Assembly: GCA_018304445.1 (NCBI GenBank)
Contig: JAGVWD010000014.1
Location: 1 to 8,706, forward strand
Direction of reading: 5' to 3'
Length of the DNA stretch: 8,706 bases
Source of the DNA: Candidatus Iainarchaeum sp.
GTDB taxonomy: Archaea; Iainarchaeota; Iainarchaeia; Iainarchaeales; JAXPJC01
In this document: positions 1-5,587 of the stretch, in pieces
How positions within the stretch are numbered: position 1 is the first letter of the stretch
Layout of the letters: each line of letters begins with the position of its first letter
The notes under the pieces: generated by a model
Databases searched by the model: none
What the model saw: the letters and a program-made list of their open reading frames with translations, nothing else
Told to the model about the DNA's origin: nothing
Translations under genes and position numbers: made by a program

Positions 1-1
1 T

Positions 2-94
2 GTGGTTGACTGCAGGTATGTTTTTGGATTGCCGCAAATAGAGAGCACAATATGCAATCTGCATCCTGATTTGGACGGATGCAGCGCAGGGTGA
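2..94 (+). CDS. 3' end of an unidentified protein (partial)
   Basis: An open frame enters from the left edge and runs 30 codons to a TGA at 92-94, ending in a Cys- and Gly-containing tail (FGLPQIESTICNLHPDLDG then CSAG). The other two plus-strand frames close early. The strongest support is context: the TGA is part of GGGTGA, a good ribosome binding site for the next gene, whose ATG lies 5 nt beyond the stop. That is a typical coupled gene junction. I do not recognise the family from 30 residues. It could be a chance open frame, but the coupling makes a real C-terminus more likely than not. Confidence 0.45.
   Translation: MVDCRYVFGLPQIESTICNLHPDLDGCSAG
89..94 (+). promoter_or_regulatory. Shine-Dalgarno GGGTGA overlapping upstream stop
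   Basis: GGGTGA complements the archaeal 16S 3' end and lies 5 nt before the ATG at 100. Its TGA is also the stop of the upstream frame, so termination and re-initiation may be coupled. It decides the start of the small basic protein. Confidence 0.6.
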
Positions 95-99
95 AAAAA

Positions 100-282
100 A
101 TGAGAAACAACAGAAACAGCAATAAAAGAAGGGTTTATCCTCAAGGATATACTCCTATCATGAAGGATTTTATAAATAATGTATTGAAAGGGAATGTTGC
201 ACATCTGGATCCGCTTGCAAATCTGCCCATCAAAAAGGGCTGGAAGCCGAAGGGAAAGATTCGGGTAAAGGTAAGGCCTTAG
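100..282 (+). CDS. Small very basic hypothetical protein (60 aa)
   Basis: This encodes a 60-residue protein with about 15 Lys/Arg and only two Asp, concentrated in an N-terminal Arg/Asn/Lys stretch (MRNNRNSNKRR) and a C-terminal Lys-rich tail (KKGWKPKGKIRVKVRP). The middle is more ordinary (YTPIMKDFINNVLKGN). I chose the ATG at 100 because GGGTGA at 89-94 sits 5 nt upstream; in-frame ATG 79 and GTG 91 give 67 and 64 residues but lack such a site. There are no Cys, no membrane segment and no signal peptide. The composition suggests nucleic-acid or ribosome binding, but I cannot assign a family. It sits 60 bp upstream of the DRG-type GTPase on the same strand. Confidence 0.65.
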   Translation: MRNNRNSNKRRVYPQGYTPIMKDFINNVLKGNVAHLDPLANLPIKKGWKPKGKIRVKVRP

Positions 283-311
283 AACCAAAGAAAAAGTTTT
301 GGCAGGCATTG

Positions 312-321
312 CTTTTAATTT
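312..321 (+). promoter_or_regulatory. Putative TATA box for the DRG-type GTPase
   Basis: CTTTTAATTT is centred about 27 nt upstream of the ATG at 343. No Shine-Dalgarno motif precedes that ATG, which fits a leaderless transcript starting at or next to the start codon. The match is AT-rich and only moderately TATA-like, so the assignment is tentative. Confidence 0.4.
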
Positions 322-342
322 CTTTATTCTACTAGTTTTATC

Positions 343-1425
343 ATGCCAGTGAATCCCGGAGTGGAATATGTTGTAGCTGAAGAGCGCTACCACAAGGCGC
401 GCACGCCTTCAGAAAAGCTTGCCTGCTTAATTGAAATGCTCCGCACTGTTCCGAAGCACAAGGGAACTGAAAAAATAAGGGCAGAATTCACGCACAAAAT
501 CGCGCTCCTGCGCAGGGAAATAGAAAAGCAGAAGGCAGTGCAATCAAAGCGCGGCTCAGGCGCTGCGCTTGCCGTGAAAAAGGAAGGAATAGGGCAGGTT
601 GTGCTTGTTGGAATGCCGAACTCGGGGAAAAGCACACTGCTCAATATGCTTACGGATGCAAAGGCGGAAGTTGCGCCCTATCCCTTCACAACAAAAAAGC
701 CGGAAGTCGGGATGCTTGACTACAAGGGCGCAAAAATACAGCTGGTTGAAGTGCCAGCGCTGATTGAGGGAAGCTCCGAGGGAAAGGCTTCTGGCGCACA
801 GGCGCTTTCAATAATAAGGAACGCGGATGCAATAATATTTGTTTTAAGTTCTGCTGAGAATGCGGATGCTGAATTAAAAATTCTGCAGAATGAGCTGGAG
901 AAGGCAAACATAAAGGCAAACAAGAGCAGGCCGAACATAAAAATCAGGCAGTCCGAGTTCAAGGGCATTACAATTTCAGGGAAGAAATTCCTTAAGATTA
1001 AGGAGGGGGAACTGTCCGATTTTTTAAAGGGCATAGGAATACACAACGCGAGCATTGTCCTGAATGAGCCCACAACAATTGACAGGATTGCGGAGGTTCT
1101 TGATGACAGGATAATCTACAAGCGCGCATTGAACATAATTATTGAAAAAGATGCGAAAAACATTGATGAGCTGAAGCGCAGCATTTTTGCATTGCTGAAC
1201 AAGATCCTTATTTACACGAAAAAGCCGGGGGTGCAGGCGGATCTGAACGAGCCCCTTATTGCAAGCAAGGGCGCAAGCATTGAGGAGATTGCAAAGACCC
1301 TGCACAAGGGGCTGGCGCAGAAATTCAAATATGCGAAAGTATGGGGCTCAACGAAATTCCCTGGCCAGAGGGTCTCGCGCAATTACAGGCCCAGGGATTT
1401 TGACATAATAGAAATATATGGGTAA
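343..1425 (+). CDS. drg: DRG-family (OBG/TRAFAC) GTPase with TGS domain, degenerate G3/G4
   Basis: The 360-residue protein matches the DRG family in length and layout. A helical N-terminus (1-80) starts with a DRG-like segment (AEERYHKARTPSEKLACLIE). The P-loop GMPNSGKST is at 90-98, a G2/switch segment YPFTTKKPEVG at 113-123, and a C-terminal TGS domain at about 287-360 with the family hallmarks HKGLAQKFKYAKVWGS and GQRVSRNYRPRDFD. Family members are ribosome-associated GTPases that act in translation. Two motifs depart from the family: the G3 motif, normally DLPGIIEG, reads EVPALIEG (136-143), and the expected NKxD G4 reads IEKD (267-270). GTP binding could persist through the P-loop, while hydrolysis or guanine specificity may be changed. 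Family assignment is firm; activity is uncertain. The gene converges on the GNAT gene with an 11-bp gap. Confidence 0.93.
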   Translation: MPVNPGVEYVVAEERYHKARTPSEKLACLIEMLRTVPKHKGTEKIRAEFTHKIALLRREIEKQKAVQSKRGSGAALAVKKEGIGQVVLVGMPNSGKSTLLNMLTDAKAEVAPYPFTTKKPEVGMLDYKGAKIQLVEVPALIEGSSEGKASGAQALSIIRNADAIIFVLSSAENADAELKILQNELEKANIKANKSRPNIKIRQSEFKGITISGKKFLKIKEGELSDFLKGIGIHNASIVLNEPTTIDRIAEVLDDRIIYKRALNIIIEKDAKNIDELKRSIFALLNKILIYTKKPGVQADLNEPLIASKGASIEEIAKTLHKGLAQKFKYAKVWGSTKFPGQRVSRNYRPRDFDIIEIYG

Positions 1426-1436
1426 ATTAAATTGAC

Positions 1437-1901
1437 TCACCTCATTGCTCTTTTTGCCGGAAAGATTACCTTGCCCGTTTCTGAGTTAAAACTAAATCCA
1501 GCCACTCCAAGTCGTTTTCTATTCCTGCCGGTGCTGGCAAGGACTCTGGATCCCAATCCTCTGCCTAAGCCCAACTGGGCAAATTTAAAGCCTCCTGCAT
1601 AGGCCCTTCTTGCAAGTTCTGCTGTTATTTTTGCAGCATAGCCTTTGCCCCTATATTGAGGAAATGTATAAATCATGAATCCTTTCAATACCCCTTCGTT
1701 TCTATCCTTGTTAACCGCCCGCCAACAAGCAAGATCTTTTTTTTCAAAGCCAAGCAGACAGTCATAATTGTGATGCCGTATATAATCAAGAATTTTCTTT
1801 TTGGTCCAACCGCGGGGATAATCTTTTACTATTTCTGATATCTGATCTACAATTTTAAGAAATCTTGCCCCTTTAATGTCTGATAGCCATTTAAATTCCA
1901 T
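1437..1901 (-). CDS. GNAT-family N-acetyltransferase
   Basis: This 154-residue protein is the usual size for a stand-alone GNAT. The acetyl-CoA-binding motif A is visible as beta-strand VLKGFMIYTF (71-80) followed by PQYRGKGYAAKITAELARRA (81-100), with R84-x-x-G87-x-A89 as the pyrophosphate-binding loop. A later strand and loop (FKFAQLGLGRGLGSRVLASTG) fit motif B. GNATs transfer an acetyl group from acetyl-CoA to an amine; the substrate cannot be told here. The ATG at 1901 lies 20 nt past the stop of the 444-residue gene, with a weak GGCTGATC Shine-Dalgarno-like site, so it is probably the second gene of that operon. It has no signal peptide and is expected to be cytoplasmic. Codons look more AT-rich than in its operon partner, which may hint at separate ancestry. 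Confidence 0.85.
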   Translation of the reverse strand: MEFKWLSDIKGARFLKIVDQISEIVKDYPRGWTKKKILDYIRHHNYDCLLGFEKKDLACWRAVNKDRNEGVLKGFMIYTFPQYRGKGYAAKITAELARRAYAGGFKFAQLGLGRGLGSRVLASTGRNRKRLGVAGFSFNSETGKVIFPAKRAMR

Positions 1902-1921
1902 AAGATCAGCCTATAGGCAAT

Positions 1922-3256
1922 TTACCACTTTATATTTTTCCATTCCTTCGTTTCCTCTTCCATTGACTGCGCTTCGTCTTCCTTTGGCGCAAGCATGCCC
2001 TGGAGTTTCCTGCGGTTTGAAAACAGGAACAGCGCAACCAGCAGCGCCGCAAGCCCTGTTATTATCCACATCACAAGATTCGTGTCAAGAAGCGTCGGAA
2101 CATCCTCGGAAAACCCCCCATTGTGGATTGCAATTACGGCCTTCTTCGCCTTTTCCGCATATTCAACCGCAAAATCATATTTCCCCTGCTCGTAATAGGA
2201 TTTTGCCTTTCCCCAGAACTCATTCAGTTTTTCCACTTCGCTTTGCGCGGCCCATCTCCATTTCCTGTCCTGCGCAAGCATATAATCTGCAGCCTCACCC
2301 AATTTGCTGTAATTGTTGCCTGTTTTTTCCCTCAGTGCGGGGTCATCGGCATACAATGCGTCCCTTGCATTTGCCATCTGTATGCGCGTTTTCAGATTGT
2401 CAACAAGCGCTCCCCTTGTGCTCGCCTCGCTGAATGCCTGCTCAAAATAGCGCTTTGCTGAGTCGGAATCCCCAATGAATTCAACAATAGAAGAATATTT
2501 GTATGGCAGTTCTGCATAGCTCTGATAGAGCTGCGCCTTGTATTCAGAAATGTCGAGCTCTGGGTTAAGAAGCAGATTTTTGAGCTGCTCGCTTGCCTGC
2601 CGGTGCGCAAGTGACGTTTCGCTGATGAATGAAACTTCCTCAAATACCGCATCATATCCTGCCTTCAAATCAGCAATGGCCTCAACGCTCGGGTTCTGCG
2701 CAAATGCGCTTTCCTTGCTGTATGCATCGCGCAGTTTTCTCGCAATTGCTGCAGTAAGTTCCAACAGTGCGGAGGTTTTTGCCTTCAGGCTGCTTGCGGA
2801 ACTGATTATGTTGTTCGGAAGATTGACATCCTTCATTATGCTGTTCTCAATCTGGTTTTTCTGGTTGCTGAGCATGCTCCCCAAGTCATCCATATCCGAG
2901 GCGCGCTTTGACGAAATGAAGGGATTGCCTGAATTCCGTATCGCGTCTACTGCGCGCAATACATATGCCGCCTCAAAAAGCTTCCTTTGCGTGGCTTCCT
3001 TTTCTGCAAGCAAGCCGGTTTTCGCATTCACAGGAACAAAAACGCTTATTGAATCAGGCGCTGAAAGAATTGTTACCACCCAATAGGAATCCTTCCCATA
3101 ATCAACCAATTTGATGGGCATTATTTCAGTGCTTTCTTTTGCAATAAGATAGCGCTCCGCAACCGTCTGCGCCTCAAGGCTTGAGATTGCATAAGCCGCA
3201 GGAATAATCAGAAGAGCAAACAAGAGTGCAAATGCAAGCGCGCTCCGCGGTTTCAT
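1922..3256 (-). CDS. Secreted, C-terminally membrane-anchored alpha-helical protein
   Basis: The 444-residue protein has a clear Sec-type signal peptide (MKPRSALAFALLFALLIIPAAYA, likely cleaved after AYA-23). A short beta-rich segment at about 50-85 (YWVVTI...SVFVPVNAKTGLL) resembles a PepSY-like fold, and a long helical body spans about 90-385. Residues 348-375 (WGKAKSYYEQGKYDFAVEYAEKAKKA) read like one TPR hairpin. A single membrane span lies at about 392-413, followed by NRRK and an acidic tail of about 30 residues inside the cell. The bulk is therefore outside, anchored near the C-terminus. A strong TATA box sits 20-30 nt upstream, with no Shine-Dalgarno, so the message is probably leaderless. 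I do not recognise a named family; a role at the cell surface or in envelope assembly is inference. The GNAT gene follows after 20 nt. Confidence 0.85.
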   Translation of the reverse strand: MKPRSALAFALLFALLIIPAAYAISSLEAQTVAERYLIAKESTEIMPIKLVDYGKDSYWVVTILSAPDSISVFVPVNAKTGLLAEKEATQRKLFEAAYVLRAVDAIRNSGNPFISSKRASDMDDLGSMLSNQKNQIENSIMKDVNLPNNIISSASSLKAKTSALLELTAAIARKLRDAYSKESAFAQNPSVEAIADLKAGYDAVFEEVSFISETSLAHRQASEQLKNLLLNPELDISEYKAQLYQSYAELPYKYSSIVEFIGDSDSAKRYFEQAFSEASTRGALVDNLKTRIQMANARDALYADDPALREKTGNNYSKLGEAADYMLAQDRKWRWAAQSEVEKLNEFWGKAKSYYEQGKYDFAVEYAEKAKKAVIAIHNGGFSEDVPTLLDTNLVMWIITGLAALLVALFLFSNRRKLQGMLAPKEDEAQSMEEETKEWKNIKW

Positions 3257-3273
3257 AGTATTAATAACTATTG

Positions 3274-3287
3274 TTTATATATTAAAA
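3274..3287 (-). promoter_or_regulatory. TATA box for the 444-aa surface protein operon
   Basis: Read on the minus strand, TTTTAATATATAAA is centred about 25 nt upstream of the ATG at 3256, which matches archaeal TATA spacing for a leaderless transcript. It lies in the 107-bp divergent region shared with the 3364 gene. Confidence 0.65.
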
Positions 3288-3323
3288 GGTTTTGCGTGGT
3301 TGTTTCATGCCCTCGGGGAAACC

Positions 3324-3333
3324 CTTAAAAATT
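3324..3333 (+). promoter_or_regulatory. Putative TATA box for the coiled-coil gene
   Basis: CTTAAAAATT is centred about 35 nt upstream of the ATG at 3364. A start site about 25 nt downstream would leave a leader of about 10 nt. GGGAG at 3353-3357, 6 nt before the ATG, could serve as ribosome binding site if the start lies slightly upstream. Confidence 0.5.
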
Positions 3334-3363
3334 GCGCATGCATAGTAATATTGGGAGTTAGAG

Positions 3364-4044
3364 ATGCAGGAAGATTCAGCGCGCATAGTGAATGCCATAA
3401 AGCGCTTAGATAAGGCGCTGAACAAGGCAAACCTCGCGCTCGGGAAGAACGCGGAGCTTAATGCAATGCTTAAGGAAATATATGAGCTTGCTTCCGAGAT
3501 TGAGCAGATTTCCGAAACCAATCCCTCAGTTTCCAATTCCCTGCAGAAAGCGCTTGAGGAGCGCTGCATTGTGGACTTGTATGTCAAATTCGAGAACGCA
3601 CTTAACGAACTGAAATCAACCGCAAAATCATATGAAGAGCAGGCAATAAAAGCATCGCTGTTCCTTGAGAATTACAGGAACGCGCGCACTTACAACTTTG
3701 CTGATGAAAATGCCTCCAGGGATTTCGTTTCAAGCCTTTACGAGCTCTTCGGGATTGAAACAGCATACCTCAAGCCCGAGATGGTTGGCCTTTCGGATTT
3801 TACAGCAATAGCAAAGGAGCTGAAGCTGCAGGAGGAAGGCGCAAACACAATAAAAGTGCCAATAACCCAGGTTCCTGCGCTGATTGGCAAGCTGCAGAAA
3901 AGCGCGCTTGCAAAAAATTTCCGGCTTGAGAATGAATTGGTTAAAATAGTGTTCAAACAGCCGAATGTCCTGTTTGTGGAAGCTGACAGCTCAAAGATAA
4001 AGCGCCTTGACCGGCTCTGCAAAACCCTGGGCGGAAGCTACTAA
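3364..4044 (+). CDS. Cytoplasmic coiled-coil hypothetical protein (226 aa)
   Basis: The first 105 residues are almost entirely helical with heptad-like hydrophobic spacing (AIKRLDKALNKANLALG, MLKEIYELASEIEQI, FENALNELKSTAKSYEEQ), suggesting a coiled coil. From about 115 a globular alpha/beta part follows, with strand-like segments NTIKVPITQVPAL, LVKIVF and VLFVEA, ending in a Lys/Arg helix and LGGSY. There is no signal peptide or membrane span. I cannot name the family; a structural or scaffold role would be a guess. The ATG at 3364 is preceded by GGGAG. The gene is divergent from the 444-residue surface protein gene and convergent with the C39-like gene. Its last codons (GGSY-stop) recur in frame 78 bp downstream, indicating a duplication or insertion at its 3' end. 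Confidence 0.8.
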   Translation: MQEDSARIVNAIKRLDKALNKANLALGKNAELNAMLKEIYELASEIEQISETNPSVSNSLQKALEERCIVDLYVKFENALNELKSTAKSYEEQAIKASLFLENYRNARTYNFADENASRDFVSSLYELFGIETAYLKPEMVGLSDFTAIAKELKLQEEGANTIKVPITQVPALIGKLQKSALAKNFRLENELVKIVFKQPNVLFVEADSSKIKRLDRLCKTLGGSY

Positions 4045-4118
4045 CAAGCTTGTTATATCCAATATAACAATTGTTATTCTAAATATAACAGAAAAAGACA
4101 GACCATCGGCGGAAGCTA
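4030..4118. repeat. Direct repeat GGCGGAAGCTA bracketing a palindromic segment
   Basis: GGCGGAAGCTA occurs at 4030-4040, covering the last codons of the coiled-coil gene, and again at 4108-4118, exactly 78 bp (26 codons) later. With mismatches the match extends to about 16 bp, and the second copy would again encode GGSY and stop. The segment between is AT-rich and palindromic. This looks like a short insertion with a target-site-type duplication, or a local duplication, at the gene end. Confidence 0.55.
4043..4089. repeat. Nested palindromes built from TTGTTATAT / ATATAACAA
   Basis: The half-site TTGTTATAT and its complement alternate: AACAAGCTTGTT (4043-4054, perfect palindrome), TTGTTATAT-CCA-ATATAACAA (4050-4070, perfect 9-bp stem with 3-nt loop), ATAACAATTGTTAT (4064-4077, perfect palindrome) and TGTTAT...ATAACA up to 4089. 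It lies between two convergent genes, so it could act as a bidirectional terminator, a set of protein-binding sites, or the core of a tiny mobile element. The sequence alone cannot separate these. Confidence 0.6.
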
Positions 4119-4128
4119 TTAGCGCTGA

Positions 4129-4761
4129 TCATCTCTTCCCAAACACAATTATTACATCATTATCCGTGCCATTTGCATTCCAAGCACGCATGAAAGTTTT
4201 CTTTGGAATGCGCTTGTTTGCTTCGGGCTTTTTCGGCCCTGATTCATGGTAAAAAACATTTTGCTTATCAAAACCCGTCAGCACTGCCAAATGCCCCTGA
4301 TAAGGCCCTTTTTTACCTATTAATTTATTGTGGTCAATCAGCATCAGTGGCACATGGCCTTGTTTAATGTGCCTTTCAATTTCATTGAATGAGAATTTCC
4401 TTTTTTCAAAGAGGTTATGCGACATGACCTTCCTGATTGATTCAATTGCAACCGGCAGATCTGCAAATTTAAGGATTTTTCCTGCATCAGCGCCGAAGTG
4501 CTTTCTGATAAAAGGCTCTCCCTCTAGAAAGGGCTCCAAATCGGTTTTTGAATAAAGCTTGATGTCCAAACCCAAATCATGGAGCGCAAGAGCCATTTGC
4601 GATATCCAGGTCCAGAGGCCTGCTTTCCTTTTTGTTAGTTTGTCCAGTTCCCCAAGGGAATAATCTTTGTTGAGGAAATATTTCAGAACGCACTGCATTG
4701 CGGCCTGCATGCACTGCTTCCCGTCGCCGCTGTTTTTGCAGAATGGAATCTCCAGCATCAT
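4129..4761 (-). CDS. C39-like papain-fold cysteine peptidase-related protein
   Basis: Counting from the ATG at 4761, this is a 210-residue protein. It opens with LEIPFCKNSGDGKQCMQAAM, resembling the N-terminal part of C39-like domains, where the nucleophile Cys is followed by a helix; the candidate is C17. The candidate His is H157 in GHLAVLTGFDKQNVFYHESG, matching the family's GH-hydrophobic-GYD strand pair; the usual Asp-Pro that follows is HESGP here. There is no signal peptide or membrane span, so it probably acts in the cytoplasm. The family includes peptidases and inactive relatives; the substrate is unknown and the expected upstream oxyanion Gln is not evident. A longer GTG start at 4806 would add 15 residues, but CCTTTTTATG (4785-4794), about 28 nt before 4761, fits a TATA box for a leaderless start at ATG 4761 or 4758. 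Confidence 0.7.
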   Translation of the reverse strand: MMLEIPFCKNSGDGKQCMQAAMQCVLKYFLNKDYSLGELDKLTKRKAGLWTWISQMALALHDLGLDIKLYSKTDLEPFLEGEPFIRKHFGADAGKILKFADLPVAIESIRKVMSHNLFEKRKFSFNEIERHIKQGHVPLMLIDHNKLIGKKGPYQGHLAVLTGFDKQNVFYHESGPKKPEANKRIPKKTFMRAWNANGTDNDVIIVFGKR

Positions 4762-4784
4762 GACATAGAAATAGGTCTTATAAT

Positions 4785-4794
4785 CATAAAAAGG
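4785..4794 (-). promoter_or_regulatory. Putative TATA box for the C39-like gene
   Basis: CCTTTTTATG on the minus strand is centred about 28 nt upstream of the ATG at 4761. It supports that start over the GTG at 4806, since this box would lie inside the longer reading frame. Confidence 0.45.
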
Positions 4795-4810
4795 CTTATG
4801 ATGCACATAA

Positions 4811-4848
4811 AATAAAAATTAGGGGCGCAGGATTATCTTCCCTGCGCC
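4811..4848 (-). terminator. Hairpin plus T-rich tract ending the winged-helix gene
   Basis: GGCGCAGG (4824-4831) and CCTGCGCC (4841-4848) form a perfect 8-bp GC-rich stem with a 9-nt loop. On the minus strand it is followed by CCCCTAATTTTTATTTTA, the layout of an intrinsic terminator. A second small stem, GGATTG/CAATCC (4861-4877), precedes it. Both lie downstream of the stop at 4943. Confidence 0.6.
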
Positions 4849-4886
4849 ATGGCAAAGGAGGGATTGTTTTCCAATCCTTACTTTAT

Positions 4887-4926
4887 TTTCTTTTTTTATG
4901 GGAGTTCTTTATTTTTTATGGGAGTT
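4887..4926. repeat. Tandem 20-bp repeat in the 3' region of the winged-helix gene
   Basis: The 15-bp core TTTTTTATGGGAGTT occurs at 4892-4906 and 4912-4926, period 20, with most of the remaining unit also matching. A partial third copy (AGGAGTT) follows. It is non-coding and lies just past the stop of the winged-helix gene. No function is apparent. Confidence 0.6.
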
Positions 4927-4942
4927 AGGAGTTTTATCTCAG

Positions 4943-5440
4943 TTAAATCTTTGCCAAGTATAATACTTTTTTTCCGCTCTGCACCTTTCTCAGCATGCCT
5001 TCCTTGTATAATTTATTCAGCCTCTGCGAAGCCGCGTTCTTTCCCTTATATCCAAGGACGCTCTGCACTGCAGAAGCGTCAATGCTTCCGTTCTTCTCCG
5101 CAAGGCCTATTATTACCTGGTCCTGCTCGGGAAGAACTGAAAACTTCTGCCCCGCCGGCTGCGAGTGCTCCTCAACATTCCTTGTTTTAAGCGCGAACAT
5201 TATGCTGTCAAATTTCTCGTTTATCTTGTCCATTGCGGAATTGGTCTTTTCCCTTTCCTCTGCCAGTTTGAAGAGCAGCACTGCCAGGAATACGGGGTCC
5301 TTGCTGAATTCCATTATCTGCTGTATGTCAAGGCTCAGCTCATTGAACTTAGGGGAGAGCTTTTTCAGCAGCTCTTCCTTGCCCTTCTCAAGCTCCTGGA
5401 CAAGATTTTCCTTCAGACCACTATCGTCATGAGTATCCAT
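4943..5440 (-). CDS. Coiled-coil / winged-helix DNA-binding regulator
   Basis: The 165-residue protein has a charged helical N-terminal half (about 8-90, with segments such as VQELEKGKEELLKKL and KLAEEREKTNSAMDKINEKF) that probably dimerises. A linker at 91-102 leads to a C-terminal winged helix-turn-helix. In that domain helix 1 is PEQDQVIIGLAEKNG (104-118), helix 2 DASAVQSVLG (121-130), the recognition helix GKNAASQRLNKLYKEGML (133-150) and the wing RKVQSGKKVLYLAKI (151-165). This is the usual layout of archaeal transcription regulators. The start at 5440 is supported by a TATA box about 28 nt upstream and a leaderless arrangement. TCATGATAT boxes overlap that TATA box, which suggests it represses its own promoter. 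The target regulon is unknown. It is transcribed toward the C39-like gene but separated from it by a terminator-like hairpin. Confidence 0.8.
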   Translation of the reverse strand: MDTHDDSGLKENLVQELEKGKEELLKKLSPKFNELSLDIQQIMEFSKDPVFLAVLLFKLAEEREKTNSAMDKINEKFDSIMFALKTRNVEEHSQPAGQKFSVLPEQDQVIIGLAEKNGSIDASAVQSVLGYKGKNAASQRLNKLYKEGMLRKVQSGKKVLYLAKI

Positions 5441-5475
5441 AACATATCATGATATAGTCATGATATATATAAACC
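5427..5475 (-). promoter_or_regulatory. Promoter with phased TCATGA operator boxes
   Basis: The minus strand reads GGTTTATATATATCA (5475-5461), a strong TATA box about 28 nt before the ATG at 5440. Two identical TCATGATAT boxes lie at 5447-5455 and 5458-5466, 11 bp apart (one helical turn). The first is part of the perfect palindrome ATATCATGATAT (5444-5455) and the second overlaps the TATA box. A degenerate third box, TCATGAGTAT, is at 5427-5436 inside the first codons, 20 bp from the first. This is the expected geometry for repression by occlusion. Confidence 0.6.
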
Positions 5476-5553
5476 TTGCGCTTTATGGAAGCGAACTCGC
5501 GGTATAAGGAGAGTTCGGAAAGGCAAGTTATGTAGCAGCATATTGCAATCCCC

Positions 5554-5580
5554 AAAAAGGAAGAAAAAAGAAATAGAATA
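5554..5580 (-). terminator. Pyrimidine-rich terminator of the ferredoxin-Alba operon
   Basis: Just past the Alba stop, the minus strand is a long T-rich run (TTCTATTTCTTTTTTCTTCC then TTTTT). Archaeal RNA polymerase often terminates at such oligo-T tracts without a hairpin. No good stem is visible here. Confidence 0.45.
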
Positions 5581-5587
5581 GGCAAAT

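Noticed and set aside
387..1305. Minus-strand open frames inside the GTPase gene
   Set aside because: They overlap a well-supported DRG-type coding sequence, have low-complexity or Ser/Cys-rich products, and lack ribosome binding sites.
1876..3086. Plus-strand frames opposite the 444-residue gene
   Set aside because: Products are Ser/Phe/Pro-rich without domain features; the minus strand has a signal peptide, membrane span and promoter.
4043..4089. CRISPR array
   Set aside because: The repeats are overlapping short palindromes without unique spacers of regular length.
4762..4806. GTG start for the C39-like gene
   Set aside because: It would put the likely TATA box inside the coding region; ATG 4761 or 4758 fits a leaderless start better.
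4849..5190. Plus-strand frame starting near the terminator hairpin
   Set aside because: Product is Phe/Ser-rich from the T-tract and antisense winged-helix sequence; no recognisable domain.
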